64,000 nt of DNA from Bradyrhizobium sp. CSA112 (GTDB lineage: Bacteria > Pseudomonadota > Alphaproteobacteria > Rhizobiales > Xanthobacteraceae). Shown here one piece after another: positions 50,901-60,567 of this stretch. The translations under genes were made by a program, and so were the position numbers. The stretch covers positions 19,142-83,141 of the forward strand of contig NZ_JAACFS010000034.1 in assembly GCF_029051645.1 (NCBI RefSeq), written 5' to 3'. Each line of letters begins with the position of its first letter. The first letter of the stretch is position 1. Below the pieces are notes generated by a model that worked only from the letters and a program-made list of their open reading frames with translations, had not been told where the DNA came from and ran no database searches.

Positions 50901-51746
50901 ATGGGCCTGCAGCAAGCAAAACTCGAATCGCTCCCCTTCGTCACGGCCGAGCTGAACTATCTCGCGCCGACGGCGGGAAAGCCGCGCACCTACGCCTTCG
51001 ATCCGCCGCCGGGCGAACCCAAATCGACCGCACTGCCGGAGCCGCACAACGTCCCGATCTTCGATGCACGCCTGATCGCCGGCAACCTTTCTCTGGACCG
51101 CGAAGGTTTTGCGTTGGTCCGCCACCCCACCATCGTCAGGAATTTCTATGACGAGAAGGAAGTGAAGAACGTCTACTATCCCGCCGTGGAAGCCTTCCTG
51201 AAGGCGACGCTGAAAGCGGATCGCGTCTTCATCTTCGACCACACTGTGCGCAAGCGCGTGGAGGGGGCCGCCGATATCAGGGGCGCCGGACCGCGCCAGC
51301 CGGCGACGCGCGTCCATGTCGACCAGACAGACAAATCAGGCGCCAACCGCGTTCGCGAACATCTTCCCGATGAGGCGGATGAACTCCTTAAGGGGCGCGT
51401 GCAGGTCATCAATGTGTGGCGGCCGATCCGGGGGCCGTTGCGCGATGCGCCGCTTGCGATGTGCGACGGCCAGACGGTCGAGGCGAGCGATCTCGTCGCG
51501 TCCGACCTGATCTATCCGAACCGCAGCGGCGAGACCTATTCCGTGAAATACAATCCGAACCATCGCTGGTACTACATCCCGGAAATGCGGACCGACGAGG
51601 CGCTGCTGCTGAAGTGCTATGATTCCGCAACCGACGGCCGCACGCGGTTCGGGCCGCACACCGCCTTCACCGATCCGACCACGCCCGTCGATGCAGCCCC
51701 GCGCGAAAGCATCGAGATGCGGACACTGGTGTTCCACAGGAACTGA
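50901..51746 (+). CDS. CmcJ/NvfI-family oxidoreductase-like protein
   Basis: A 281-residue protein of the CmcJ/NvfI family, which contains Fe(II)/2-oxoglutarate-type enzymes from cephamycin and fungal meroterpenoid pathways. Likely metal ligands are in RVHVDQTDKSGA (HxD) and RFGPHTAFTDP (second His). INVWRPIRGPLRDAPLAMCD and HRWYYIPEM are also family-typical. GGAG precedes the ATG at 50901; the open frame upstream is not conserved-looking. The substrate is unknown. It precedes the MFS gene by 78 bases. Confidence 0.8.
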   Translation: MGLQQAKLESLPFVTAELNYLAPTAGKPRTYAFDPPPGEPKSTALPEPHNVPIFDARLIAGNLSLDREGFALVRHPTIVRNFYDEKEVKNVYYPAVEAFLKATLKADRVFIFDHTVRKRVEGAADIRGAGPRQPATRVHVDQTDKSGANRVREHLPDEADELLKGRVQVINVWRPIRGPLRDAPLAMCDGQTVEASDLVASDLIYPNRSGETYSVKYNPNHRWYYIPEMRTDEALLLKCYDSATDGRTRFGPHTAFTDPTTPVDAAPRESIEMRTLVFHRN

Positions 51747-51824
51747 ACGGCGCGATAGGCGGATTCGCGTTCCCACTCTATTGGTGATACCTCGCCCCAA
51801 ACAGTTTTTGGGGCGAGACGACGC

Positions 51825-53057
51825 ATGGACGGCAAGGCCGGTGACGCTGATATCAACATCCGCGTCCTGATTTTTGCGCTTATGGCGCTGGCTTGCTGCC
51901 ACATGCTGTCGACGCTGCTGCGGACCATTCCGGCCATCAGCCTTGACGTGATGGCGGCCGACTTCGCTACTGCGCCGCAGACGCTGGCGAGCCTCACCTC
52001 GATCTATCATTTTGCCTTCGCCGCCTCGCAGATTCCGGTCGGCGCCGCGATGGATCGGTTCGGCGTGCGGCCGGTTTCACTGAGCCTCCTGGCCGGAACC
52101 ATTGTCGGCGCGCTGGCGTCCGGGCTCGCCACCGGGCCGGAGGGGTTTCTGTTCGGGCAATTCCTGCTCGGCGCGGCCACGTCGGGCATGCTGATGTGCC
52201 CGATGACGCTGGCCGCCAAGCAGATGTCGGCGTCGCGCTTCGGCCTGTGGTCCGGGATCATCCTGTCGATTGGCAATATCGGCATGCTGCTGTCGGCGAG
52301 CCCGCTGGCCTTCGTCGTCGAACTCTGGGGATGGCGCGCGGGATTCTGGATCTCCGCCGGCTTCGGCGCCGTGGTTGCGATCGCTGTATTCGCGTTGGTT
52401 CCGAAACAACCGGCCACGCACGCCGATCAGTCTTCGCCATTGTCGCAGATGGCCGAAGTGCTGCGCATCGGGCTGTCGTATCAGCTTCGCGGCCTGATCG
52501 CGCTGGCGCTGGTGTCGCTCGCAGCCTCGCTGGTGCTGCGGGGATTGTGGGGCGGCCCATGGCTGATGGAGATCAAGGCGCTCGGCCGCATCGAGGCAGG
52601 CAATGCGCTTGGCGTGTTCACGCTCGCCTTGATCGCAGGACCGGTGCTGATGGGGATTCTCGATCGCACCATCGGCCATCGCCGCGAAGTGCTGGCCGCC
52701 ACCCATTCCTTTGCCGCGTTGCTGCTCGCCCTGATGGCGGCCGGCGCCCCGCATTATCCGCTGTCCGAACTACTCGGCGTGAAAGCCGTGCCGGCACAGA
52801 TCGACGGCGCGCTGTTCGTCCTGATCGGCATCGCGATATCGAGGCAGCCGCTGCTCTTTGGCATGACGCGGCAACTCGCAGGCCCGCAGAATGCCGGCAA
52901 GGCGCTGTCAGCAATCAACCTCGCATTTTTCCTCGGTGCCGCATTGATGCAATCGACGACGGGCGTGGTGGCAACCATCTTCGGGCTGCCTGCAGTGCTG
53001 CTATTCATGGCCGCGACCTTGATCGTCGGGACGATTGTTTTTTTGATGTACACGTAG
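51825..53057 (+). CDS. Major facilitator superfamily transporter
   Basis: A 410-residue, 12-span carrier. The loop 2-3 motif is GAAMDRFGVRPVSL, and the first span begins LIFALMALACCHMLS. No substrate-specific motif was recognised. The TAG stop at 53055-53057 lies inside the palindromic repeat that follows, so the repeat fixed the C terminus (FLMYT). Confidence 0.88.
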   Translation: MDGKAGDADINIRVLIFALMALACCHMLSTLLRTIPAISLDVMAADFATAPQTLASLTSIYHFAFAASQIPVGAAMDRFGVRPVSLSLLAGTIVGALASGLATGPEGFLFGQFLLGAATSGMLMCPMTLAAKQMSASRFGLWSGIILSIGNIGMLLSASPLAFVVELWGWRAGFWISAGFGAVVAIAVFALVPKQPATHADQSSPLSQMAEVLRIGLSYQLRGLIALALVSLAASLVLRGLWGGPWLMEIKALGRIEAGNALGVFTLALIAGPVLMGILDRTIGHRREVLAATHSFAALLLALMAAGAPHYPLSELLGVKAVPAQIDGALFVLIGIAISRQPLLFGMTRQLAGPQNAGKALSAINLAFFLGAALMQSTTGVVATIFGLPAVLLFMAATLIVGTIVFLMYT

Positions 53058-53134
53058 GATGGGTGGAGCGTAAGCGATACCCATCAATTGCCGGTCGAAG
53101 CGTGATGGGTTTCGCTACGCTCTATCCATCCTAC
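53054..53134. repeat. Palindromic repeat element, copy 1 of 3
   Basis: About 81 bases running from GTAGGATGGGTGGAGCG to a near-complementary CTATCCATCCTAC end. The same element lies at 54479 and 58298. It separates the MFS and aminotransferase genes. Confidence 0.85.
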
Positions 53135-53148
53135 GAAGAGGCAGCCGC

Positions 53149-54465
53149 ATGTACCCTGATCCGGACTCGTCATCGCAGAAAATGTACGACCGCGCGCTGG
53201 CGAGCCTGCCCGGCGGCAACACGCGCACCACCGTATTCATGAAGCCCTATCCGATCTACGCCGCGCGCGGCGAGGGCTGCCGGGTCTGGGATCTCGACGG
53301 CAACGTCTACATCGACTGTATCAACAATTTCACCTCGCAGATTCACGGCCACGCGCATCCCGCATTGATCAAGGCAGCGACGACGCAGCTCGCGCTGGGC
53401 TCGGCGTTCGGCCTGCCGACAGAATCCGAGGTTGATCTTGCCGAGCTCCTGGTTTCGCGGCTGCCGTCCGTCGATCAGATACGTTTCGCCAATTCCGGCA
53501 CCGAAGCCGTGATGATGGCGCTGAAGGCGGCGCGTGCACATACCGGCCGTCCAAAAATCGCCAAATGCGAGGGCGCCTATCACGGCTCCTATGACTACGC
53601 CGAGGTGAGCCTCGATCCCACGCCGGAAGACTGGGGCCGCAACGCGCCGGTGTCGGTGGCCTACGCCAGGGGCACGCCGGACAATGTGCTGGCTGACGTC
53701 GTCGCCATTCCCTTCAACGATACGGAAGCGGCCGTCAGCCTGATCCGTGAGCATGGCGAGGGGCTCGCCTGCGTGCTGGTCGATCCGATGCCGAACCGCG
53801 CCGGGCTCGCGCCGGCGGATCACGCTTATCTGGAGGCACTCCGAAAAGTCACACGCGAGGTTGGCGCGCTCCTGATCTTCGACGAAGTCATCACCTTTCG
53901 CCTCGGCTATCGCGGCGCGCAGGGCATCTGGAATATCGATCCTGATCTGACCACGTTGGGAAAAATCATCGGCGGCGGCTTTCCAGTCGGCGCGATCGGC
54001 GGCCACCGGGACGTCATGGCCGTGTTTGATCCGCGCCCGGGCAAGCCGGCGCTGCCCCATGGCGGCACGTTCTCCGCCAATCCAGTGACGATGCGCGCAG
54101 GAATCGCCGCGATGGAGCTGCTCGACGATGCGGCGTTTGCGCGCCTCGATGCGATGGGGCGGGCCGTTCGAGCCGGCATCGACGACGCGTTTCGCCGCCA
54201 CGGCGTGCCCGGCGGCACGGTGGGCTTGGGTTCGCTGCTCAAGATTCATTTCACCGATCGCCCGATCCGCGACTATCGCTCGGCCTATTTGACTGAGGAG
54301 GAAGCGCGGCATCAGGCGGTTTTCAACCGCGCGCTGCTCAATCGCGGCGTGCTGTCCGCGGGAAATGGCTTGATGGCATTGTCGACCCCGATGACGGATG
54401 CCGATATACATGCGATCATTGATGCGGCTTCGAGCGCGCTTCAGGAAGTCGCACGGACGTTGTGA
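53149..54465 (+). CDS. Class III PLP-dependent aminotransferase / glutamate-semialdehyde aminomutase-like
   Basis: A 438-residue PLP enzyme. Key motifs are IRFANSGTEAVMMALKAAR, KCEGAYHGSYDY, LLIFDEVITFRLGYRG (PLP-binding Asp) and TLGKIIGGGFPVGAIGG with the Schiff-base Lys. The closest class members are glutamate-1-semialdehyde aminomutase and omega-aminotransferases. Being 15 bases after a repeat element and upstream of hydantoinase genes, it is more likely catabolic than a heme-biosynthetic HemL. Confidence 0.87.
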   Translation: MYPDPDSSSQKMYDRALASLPGGNTRTTVFMKPYPIYAARGEGCRVWDLDGNVYIDCINNFTSQIHGHAHPALIKAATTQLALGSAFGLPTESEVDLAELLVSRLPSVDQIRFANSGTEAVMMALKAARAHTGRPKIAKCEGAYHGSYDYAEVSLDPTPEDWGRNAPVSVAYARGTPDNVLADVVAIPFNDTEAAVSLIREHGEGLACVLVDPMPNRAGLAPADHAYLEALRKVTREVGALLIFDEVITFRLGYRGAQGIWNIDPDLTTLGKIIGGGFPVGAIGGHRDVMAVFDPRPGKPALPHGGTFSANPVTMRAGIAAMELLDDAAFARLDAMGRAVRAGIDDAFRRHGVPGGTVGLGSLLKIHFTDRPIRDYRSAYLTEEEARHQAVFNRALLNRGVLSAGNGLMALSTPMTDADIHAIIDAASSALQEVARTL

Positions 54466-54478
54466 TCAACGACGTTGC

Positions 54479-54560
54479 GTAGGATGGGTGGAGCGCAAGC
54501 GATACCCATCATGTACGGCACGTGATAGTGATGGGTATCGCTTCGCTGCACCCATCCTAC
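54479..54560. repeat. Palindromic repeat element, copy 2 of 3
   Basis: About 82 bases from GTAGGATGGGTGGAGCG to CACCCATCCTAC, with GATACCCATCA and TGATGGGTATCGCT inside. It lies between the aminotransferase and hydantoinase B genes and contains a spurious in-frame ATG for the latter. Confidence 0.88.
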
Positions 54561-54584
54561 GAAACCAATAACAAACGGCACCGA

Positions 54585-56252
54585 ATGTCCGCCAAGATCG
54601 ATCCCATCACGCGCTCCGTCGTCCAGCACCGCCTCAGTTCGATCGTGAAAGAGATGGGCGAGGCGATGCTTCGCACCTCCTATTCGCAGATCCTCAATTC
54701 CAGCCGCGATTTCTCGCTGGCGATCTGCGACACGAGCGCACGACTGATCGCACAGGCGGATCACTTACCTGTCCATGTGGGCGCGCTGCCATGGGCGACG
54801 CTCGCGGTCGAGGAGCGGTTCAAGGACGTGAGGCAAGGCGACGTCATCCTGCTCAACGATCCCTATTACGGCGGGAGCCATCTTCCTGACTTGACCGCCT
54901 TCGTCCCGGTCTTTGCCGGGGACAAGCGGCTGCTCTGGACCATCGTGCGCGCCCATCAGAGCGACATCGGCGGCGCCACCCACGGCGCCTATAATCCCGC
55001 CGCCACCGAGATCTATCAGGAAGGCCTGCGCGTCCCGCCGATCAAGCTTTATGAGGCCGGCAGACTGCGGGACGATCTGCTCGATCTATTGGCGCTGAAT
55101 ATCCGCAACCCCCGCGAATTCCGCGGCGACCTCGCGGCGATGCTCGGCGCGGCGCATCTCGGCGAGCGGCGGCTGTCGCGGCTGTTTGCCGAATTCGGCG
55201 CGCCGGTGGTGGAAGCCGCCATGGAAGCGATCCTCGATGCGACGGAGCAGCAGACGCGGGCTGTCGTCTCGACATGGAAGGACGGCGTGTTCCACGGCGA
55301 GGCGTTTCTCGACGACGACGGCCACGGCCGCACGGACCTCCGCATCGCTGCCAAGGTCACCAAGAAGGGCAGCGACGTCGAGGTCGACCTCTCCGACTCC
55401 GATCCGCAGTCGACCAGCTTTGTAAATTCCTCGCATGCCAACATGCAGGCGGCGGTGGCGATGGCCTTTGCCTATCTGATCGACGCCGAGATTCCCAAAA
55501 ACACCGGCGCGCTGCGCCCGCTGAAGGTCGTTGCAAAACAGGGCACGGTGGTGTGGGCCGATCCGGGCCGGCCGGTGACGCTGTGCACCAGCCATCCCTC
55601 GAATGAAATCGTAGAAGCCATCGTGAAGGCGCTGTCGGCGTCGTGCCCGGAACGCGCGATGGCCGGCTGGAGCCGCCGATTCCGGATCGCGATCCAGGGC
55701 GAGGACCCGCGCACGGGAAAGAATTTCATCTGGCACCTGTTCCAGGCGCGGCCCGGCGGCGGCGCGTCGTCGGGCGGCGACGGCTGGTCGTCGATCGGAG
55801 AGTGGCATTCGGTCGGCGGGCTGAAGTTCGGCAGCTTAGAGGTCGCCGAAGTGCGTTTCCCGCTGCATTTCCGCCGCCACGAATTCCGCCCCGGCTCCGG
55901 CGGCGACGGCCAGCATCGCGGCGGCCTCGGTGTGTCGCTCGATCTGGTGCTGGAAACTGAAAAGATCGCGAAAGGCAACACCGCGGGCGACGGCGCGCGG
56001 CACGGTCCCTGCGGGATGCTCGGCGGCGAGGACGGCAAGCCGCATCACTATCGTCTGCTCTCCGAAGGTTGCGAGCCGCGCGTGCTGCGTACCAAGGAAG
56101 TCGGCATCGAGCTGCGGCCCGGCGATTGCCTTGAGATCCGTTCCTCGGGCGGCGGCGGCTGGGGTCCGCCTGACAAACGATCGGCGGAAGCGCGCCGGCG
56201 CGACCGCGAGCAGGCCCTGACTGATGTCGCGGCGGAGCAGGCGTCCTCATGA
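54585..56252 (+). CDS. Hydantoinase B / oxoprolinase-type subunit
   Basis: A 555-residue HyuB-family protein. SSRDFSLAICDTSARLIAQ, HVGALPWAT, DVILLNDPYYGGSHLPDLT and FVNSSHANMQAAVAMAF are hallmarks. With HyuA it forms an ATP-dependent hydantoinase, oxoprolinase or acetophenone-carboxylase type enzyme. The start MSAKIDPITRSV lies just after the repeat; an earlier in-frame ATG inside the repeat is rejected. The gene precedes hyuA, opposite to the common A-B order. Confidence 0.9.
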   Translation: MSAKIDPITRSVVQHRLSSIVKEMGEAMLRTSYSQILNSSRDFSLAICDTSARLIAQADHLPVHVGALPWATLAVEERFKDVRQGDVILLNDPYYGGSHLPDLTAFVPVFAGDKRLLWTIVRAHQSDIGGATHGAYNPAATEIYQEGLRVPPIKLYEAGRLRDDLLDLLALNIRNPREFRGDLAAMLGAAHLGERRLSRLFAEFGAPVVEAAMEAILDATEQQTRAVVSTWKDGVFHGEAFLDDDGHGRTDLRIAAKVTKKGSDVEVDLSDSDPQSTSFVNSSHANMQAAVAMAFAYLIDAEIPKNTGALRPLKVVAKQGTVVWADPGRPVTLCTSHPSNEIVEAIVKALSASCPERAMAGWSRRFRIAIQGEDPRTGKNFIWHLFQARPGGGASSGGDGWSSIGEWHSVGGLKFGSLEVAEVRFPLHFRRHEFRPGSGGDGQHRGGLGVSLDLVLETEKIAKGNTAGDGARHGPCGMLGGEDGKPHHYRLLSEGCEPRVLRTKEVGIELRPGDCLEIRSSGGGGWGPPDKRSAEARRRDREQALTDVAAEQASS

Positions 56253-58294
56253 TGTTCAGAATAGGCGTTGACGTCGGCGGGACCTACACCGATCTCGTGG
56301 CCACGGACGAGAGTGGGCGGACGATATTTGCAAAATCGCCATCGACACCGGCGGATCAATCGCTCGGCGTGATGACGGGCCTGGAAGAACTAGCGCGGCG
56401 GCTGAACGTCACGCGCGCGGAAATGCTGGCCTCGACCGACCGGCTGGTTCACGGCACAACGGTTGCCACCAATGCGCTGTTGGAGCGCAAAGGCGCAAAG
56501 GTCGCGCTCTTGACCACCGAAGGCCATCGCGACGTCATCGAGATGCGCGAGGGTCTCAAGCCGGATCGCTACGATTTGCGTTCGCCGCCGCCGGAACCGC
56601 TGGTGCCGCGCGAACGGCGCTTCGGCGTCACGGAGCGGCTCAGGGCCAATGGTGAAGTCCTGACTCCGCTCGATCCAAAATCGCTCGACGACGCGATTGC
56701 CGGTATCAGGAGATCAGGCGCGACCTCGGTCGCGGTGTGCTTCCTCCATTCCTATCTCAATCCAGTGCATGAACTCGCGGCCGTCGAGCGGCTGAAGCAG
56801 GCGCTGCCTGACATCAGCATCTCGCGCTCCAGCGACGTGCTGCCGCAAATCAAGGAGTATGAGCGCGTCTCGACCACGATCGTGAACGCTTATGTCGAGC
56901 CGATCGTGCAGCGCTATCTGACCAATCTCGAAGCGAGTCTCACGGAAGCCGGCTTCAAGGGCAGTCTGTTTGTCGTGCTGTCGCATGGCGGCATGGCCCC
57001 GGTCGAGGAAGCCTCGCGGCTTGCCGCAGGCACGGTGCTGTCGGGACCCGCGGGCGGCATGTCCGGTGGCCGGCGCTGTTCTGAGCTGGTCGGCATTCCC
57101 GACCTCGTGCCGTTCGACATGGGCGGCACCTCGACCGACATCTCGCTGATCTCGGGCGGGCAGGCGTCGCTCTCCGCCGACGGCATGCTGGCCGGCCAGC
57201 GCATCGCGTTGCGGAGCCTTGACATTGCGAGCATCGCCGCAGGCGGCGGCTCGATCGCCAGCGTCGATGCCGGCCGCACGCTGCGGGTGGGGCCGGAGAG
57301 CGCAGGCTCGGTGCCGGGCCCGGCCTGCTATGGCAATGGCGGCTTGGCCGCGACCGTCACCGACGCCAATGTCGTGCTCGGCTATCTCGATGCCGCAGCC
57401 TTCATGGGCGGCAAGCGCCCGCTCGACCGTGCGGCGTCGGAAGCCGCGGTCGACCGCATCGCGAAATCGATGGAGCTGTCGCGCGTCGAGGCCGCCGCTG
57501 GCATCTACCGCATGATCAATCTGAACATGGCCGACGGCATTCGCCTGATGACGCTGCGCCGCGGCGTTGATCCCCGCAAATTTGCGCTGCTCAGTTTCGG
57601 CGGCGCAGCCGGCCTGCACGCGGCGGAAGTGGCGCGCGAACTCGAGATCAAGCGCATCATCGTGCCGACGGTGGCCTCGGTGCTGTCGGCCTGGGGCATG
57701 CTGACCAGCGATCTCCGCTACGAGGTCAGCCGCACGCATTACGGCGCCGGCGCGCGCATCACCGCCGATGAAGTGCGCGGGCTGTTCGCCGGGCTGGAAC
57801 AGCAGGCCGCCGGCCGGCTGCGCTCATGGTTCAACGGCCCCGTTTCAATCGAGCGCTCCGCCGAGATGCGCTACGGCGAGCAGATCTTTGAGATCGACGT
57901 ATCGCTCGACGGCCTCGACTGGACCGCCGCCGATCTCGTCGACCGCATCGAGGACCGCTTTCACCTCAGGCACGAGGAATTATACACCTACGCCTCGCGC
58001 GGCCAGGAAGTCGTCTTCGTCAACGCCCGCGTCGCCGCCGTCGGCGAGGTCGCGCGGCAAGACGAGGGCGCGCGGGAGGACGCGGCGTCCAGCGCCTGTG
58101 CGCCACGCAACCGGCGGCAGGCCTTCTTCGGCGGCTGGTGCGAAGTCCCTGTCTATGCGCTCGATGAGCTGCGGCCCGGGCACACTTTGACCGGCCCTGC
58201 AATCATCGAAGCCGAGACCACGACCGTGCTCGTCGACACCGGCGACCGCGTCACGGTCAATGCGTTGGGCTGGCTGGATATCGCGCTACGCTGA
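56249..58294 (+). CDS. Hydantoinase A / oxoprolinase-type ATP-binding subunit
   Basis: A 681-residue HyuA-family protein. The N-terminal phosphate loop is IGVDVGGTYTDLV, with HGTTVATNALLERKGAKVAL, and the core motif FDMGGTSTDISLI. It uses ATP to activate a cyclic amide or ketone substrate with HyuB. The ATG overlaps the hyuB stop (ATGA). Substrate cannot be assigned among hydantoins, 5-oxoproline and related lactams. Confidence 0.92.
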   Translation: MMFRIGVDVGGTYTDLVATDESGRTIFAKSPSTPADQSLGVMTGLEELARRLNVTRAEMLASTDRLVHGTTVATNALLERKGAKVALLTTEGHRDVIEMREGLKPDRYDLRSPPPEPLVPRERRFGVTERLRANGEVLTPLDPKSLDDAIAGIRRSGATSVAVCFLHSYLNPVHELAAVERLKQALPDISISRSSDVLPQIKEYERVSTTIVNAYVEPIVQRYLTNLEASLTEAGFKGSLFVVLSHGGMAPVEEASRLAAGTVLSGPAGGMSGGRRCSELVGIPDLVPFDMGGTSTDISLISGGQASLSADGMLAGQRIALRSLDIASIAAGGGSIASVDAGRTLRVGPESAGSVPGPACYGNGGLAATVTDANVVLGYLDAAAFMGGKRPLDRAASEAAVDRIAKSMELSRVEAAAGIYRMINLNMADGIRLMTLRRGVDPRKFALLSFGGAAGLHAAEVARELEIKRIIVPTVASVLSAWGMLTSDLRYEVSRTHYGAGARITADEVRGLFAGLEQQAAGRLRSWFNGPVSIERSAEMRYGEQIFEIDVSLDGLDWTAADLVDRIEDRFHLRHEELYTYASRGQEVVFVNARVAAVGEVARQDEGAREDAASSACAPRNRRQAFFGGWCEVPVYALDELRPGHTLTGPAIIEAETTTVLVDTGDRVTVNALGWLDIALR

Positions 58295-58297
58295 CAT

Positions 58298-58378
58298 GTA
58301 GGATGGGCGGAGCGAAGCGATACCCATCAACTTTGTGCGTTGTCATTGATGGGTATCGCTGCGCTCCACCCATCCTAC
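58298..58378. repeat. Palindromic repeat element, copy 3 of 3
   Basis: About 81 bases from GTAGGATGGGCGGAGCG to CCACCCATCCTAC, with inner GATACCCATCA/TGATGGGTATCGCT arms. It is the most symmetrical copy and follows the hyuA stop by three bases. Confidence 0.88.
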
Positions 58379-58405
58379 GGGCTACGTTGCTGCTCAATCG
58401 GTGCA

Positions 58406-58750
58406 TTACCGATTTCGACCCCTACACGGCCAATCTCGACCATGCACACGGCCAAGACCCAATTCGTTCGCCAGCCACAACGGAACCGTTGCCTCTTGAG
58501 GCCCTTCGCGTATCACTGGCACTACGGGCCCGCCGCATGGATCGACCCGGTCGTCCTCAGGGCGATAACGATATCGTGGAACGATATTGTAATCCCAGTA
58601 GGGAGTTGGCCTTACGATGGGCACCCTGATGATGGGCCTTTCCCGTGGTTCACGAACGACTTGGGCCGTCTGCGCATGCGCTGGGGTACCAAACGTGCCC
58701 AGGTTACACAGGACCAAGGCCGCTCCCAAAGCTACGATTGTTATCCTCAT
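58406..58750 (-). CDS. Small secreted protein of unknown function
   Basis: A 114-residue protein with a signal peptide (MRITIVALGAALVLCNLG..., cleavage near AHAQ). The mature part is proline- and arginine-rich (RERPIIRVPIVRPTPYWDY, RYRYRPEDDRVDPCGG), with a C-terminal amphipathic stretch and two cysteines. No domain was recognised. ATG 58750 is chosen because the signal peptide begins there. Confidence 0.65.
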   Translation of the reverse strand: MRITIVALGAALVLCNLGTFGTPAHAQTAQVVREPRERPIIRVPIVRPTPYWDYNIVPRYRYRPEDDRVDPCGGPVVPVIREGPQEATVPLWLANELGLGRVHGRDWPCRGRNR

Positions 58751-59011
58751 GCCTCGACCTCCTTGCCACACACTGCTTAGATGCAAATCGGATATCCAGC
58801 GATGTTCGAATTCGTGCCGCTGCTGAGGGTATATCGGACATCAAACACGCCTGAACCGCAACGTCTCATTTTATGAAGACTGGCGACCCATTTGGCGTGG
58901 CAATGCCGCGCCGCCAACATTTCATTTTAACAACCTGAACTCCCGCGCTATCATCGTCATCGTTGGGTGGCGTCACGAGCTCTGAACAGCTCGGGTTCGA
59001 GGGCCGCGTTG
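58751..59011. other. Divergent intergenic region
   Basis: 261 bases between the small secreted protein gene and the amber-interrupted binding protein gene. It should hold both promoters, but no clear -35/-10 pair or operator was seen. Confidence 0.4.
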
Positions 59012-60244
59012 ATGAAAACAAGAATAAAATGGCTTTCACCAGCCTTCTTCGCCGCGTTTTTGTTGGCATCGATTTTGGCCGCAGTGCAGCCGGCCCGCGC
59101 TGCCGGCGTGACGGATACCGAAATCCGCATCGGCAACATCATGCCCTATACGGGGCCGTTGGCCGCGTTCGCTTCGATCGGCAGGGCTGAAGCCGCCTAT
59201 TTCGACATGATCAACGAGCGCGGCGGCATCAACGGGCGCAAGATCAAATTCATCTCGCGCGACGACAGCTCCAATCCGAGAACGGCGGTCGAGCACACAA
59301 GTGAACTGGTCGAGCAGGAGCGCGTGCACCTGATGTTCGGATCGTTCGGCACGCCGAGCAATCTGGCAACGCGAACCTATCTCAATGAGAGAAGTATCCC
59401 CCAGCTCTTTGTCGCCTCCGGCGACGAGGAGTGGGCGCATCCGAAGCGATTTCCCTGGACTATGGGCTGGCAGCCGACGTTCCGGGCCGAAGGGCGGATT
59501 TATGCCAATTACATCCAGGCCACCTATCCGAGCAGGAAGATCGCCGTGCTCTGGCAGAACGATCAGTTTGGTCGTGACCTCTTCCGGGGATTGCAGGAGG
59601 GGCTCGGCCTTACCGCCAACATGATCGTGGCAGACATCGCCATCGAAGCGGACATGTCAATCGATACCCAGGTTGACATCCTCAAGAACTCCGGTGCTGA
59701 AGTGCTCGTGCTCAATTGCGCACCGCCGATCTCGGCGCGTGCGATCCGCAGGGCGGCCGAGCTGGGTTGGCATCCACAGTTGTTGCTGGTCAATGCGGCA
59801 GCTTCGATCGCGAACGCGCTGAGACCGGCGGGACTTCAGAATTCCGTCGGGGTGATCTCGACCTCGTTCCTGAAGGATGCCAGCGATACTACCTGGAAGG
59901 AAGATCCCGCCATCAAGGACTGGCTGGCGTTCATGGACAAATATTACCCTGATGGTGACAAGGAAGATGGCAACGCCATCTTCGGCTATGCGGCGGCGGC
60001 CACCCTAGTTCAGGTGTTGACCCAGTGCGGCGATGACCTGTCGCGCGAGAACATCATGCGGCAGGCGGCGTCCCTTAGGAATTAGCAAAGCCCGATAGCG
60101 CTTCCGGGAATTGCGATGACCACCGGGCCGGCCGACTTCCATCCGATCGAGCAGATGCGGCTGGTGCAGTTCGACGGCAATTCCTGGCAGCCGATCGGCG
60201 ACGTAGTCGAGAGCGCGTTTCTGGGCGTGCCGGGCGATAAGTGA
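59012..60244 (+). pseudogene. Branched-chain amino-acid-type ABC binding protein interrupted by an in-frame amber stop
   Basis: The frame encodes a periplasmic binding protein (signal peptide ending QPARAAG; GNIMPYTGPLAAFASIGR; DDSSNPRTAVEHTSELVEQE) for 357 residues, then TAG at 60083-60085. The same frame continues without shift for 52 codons (PADFHPIEQMRLVQFDGNSW) to TGA at 60242. That tail is the normal C terminus of the family, so a single substitution, for example TTG to TAG, explains the break. The first 357 residues may still be made. No permease or ATPase genes adjoin it. Confidence 0.8.
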
Positions 60245-60567
60245 TCGCAGAATGTGGGGTGAAGCGACCCGTCCGCTGCGCCCAACGAGCGCAACAATCA
60301 CTAAAACCCTCATGGTGGGGAGGCGCCAACGGGTCCGCGCGTAGCGCGGCCCGATGACAGGCTCCGCGCCGTCTCGAACCATGAGGCCGGCTGGTGCCAT
60401 TCATCCTTCGAGACGCGCGAAGACGCGCTCCTCAGGATGAGGTCTGCCAGCGCATAGGATGGCAAAGGCGCATTTGCGCCGTGCCCACCATCTATCCACG
60501 CGCGTCGTTAGGAATGGTGGGCACGCTTTGCCTTGCCCACCCTACAAAGCGTCAGCGCGGAGCGAGC
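60245..60567. repeat. Intergenic tract of dispersed repeat fragments
   Basis: No gene is supportable in 323 bases. It contains CCCGATGACAGGCTCCGCG (60350-60368, also at 30543), a TCCTTCGAGACGCGC/GCTCCTCAGGATGAGG block related to 61885-62016, and GTGCCCACCAT/ATGGTGGGCAC arms. It is a mosaic of rhizobial-type palindromic elements. Confidence 0.65.

Noticed and set aside
53149..54465. Biosynthetic glutamate-1-semialdehyde aminomutase (HemL)
   Set aside because: Alphaproteobacteria of this group make aminolevulinate by the Shemin route, and the neighbours are catabolic.
54522..54584. Earlier ATG for hydantoinase B
   Set aside because: It lies inside the palindromic repeat; HyuB proteins begin near MSAKIDPITRSV.
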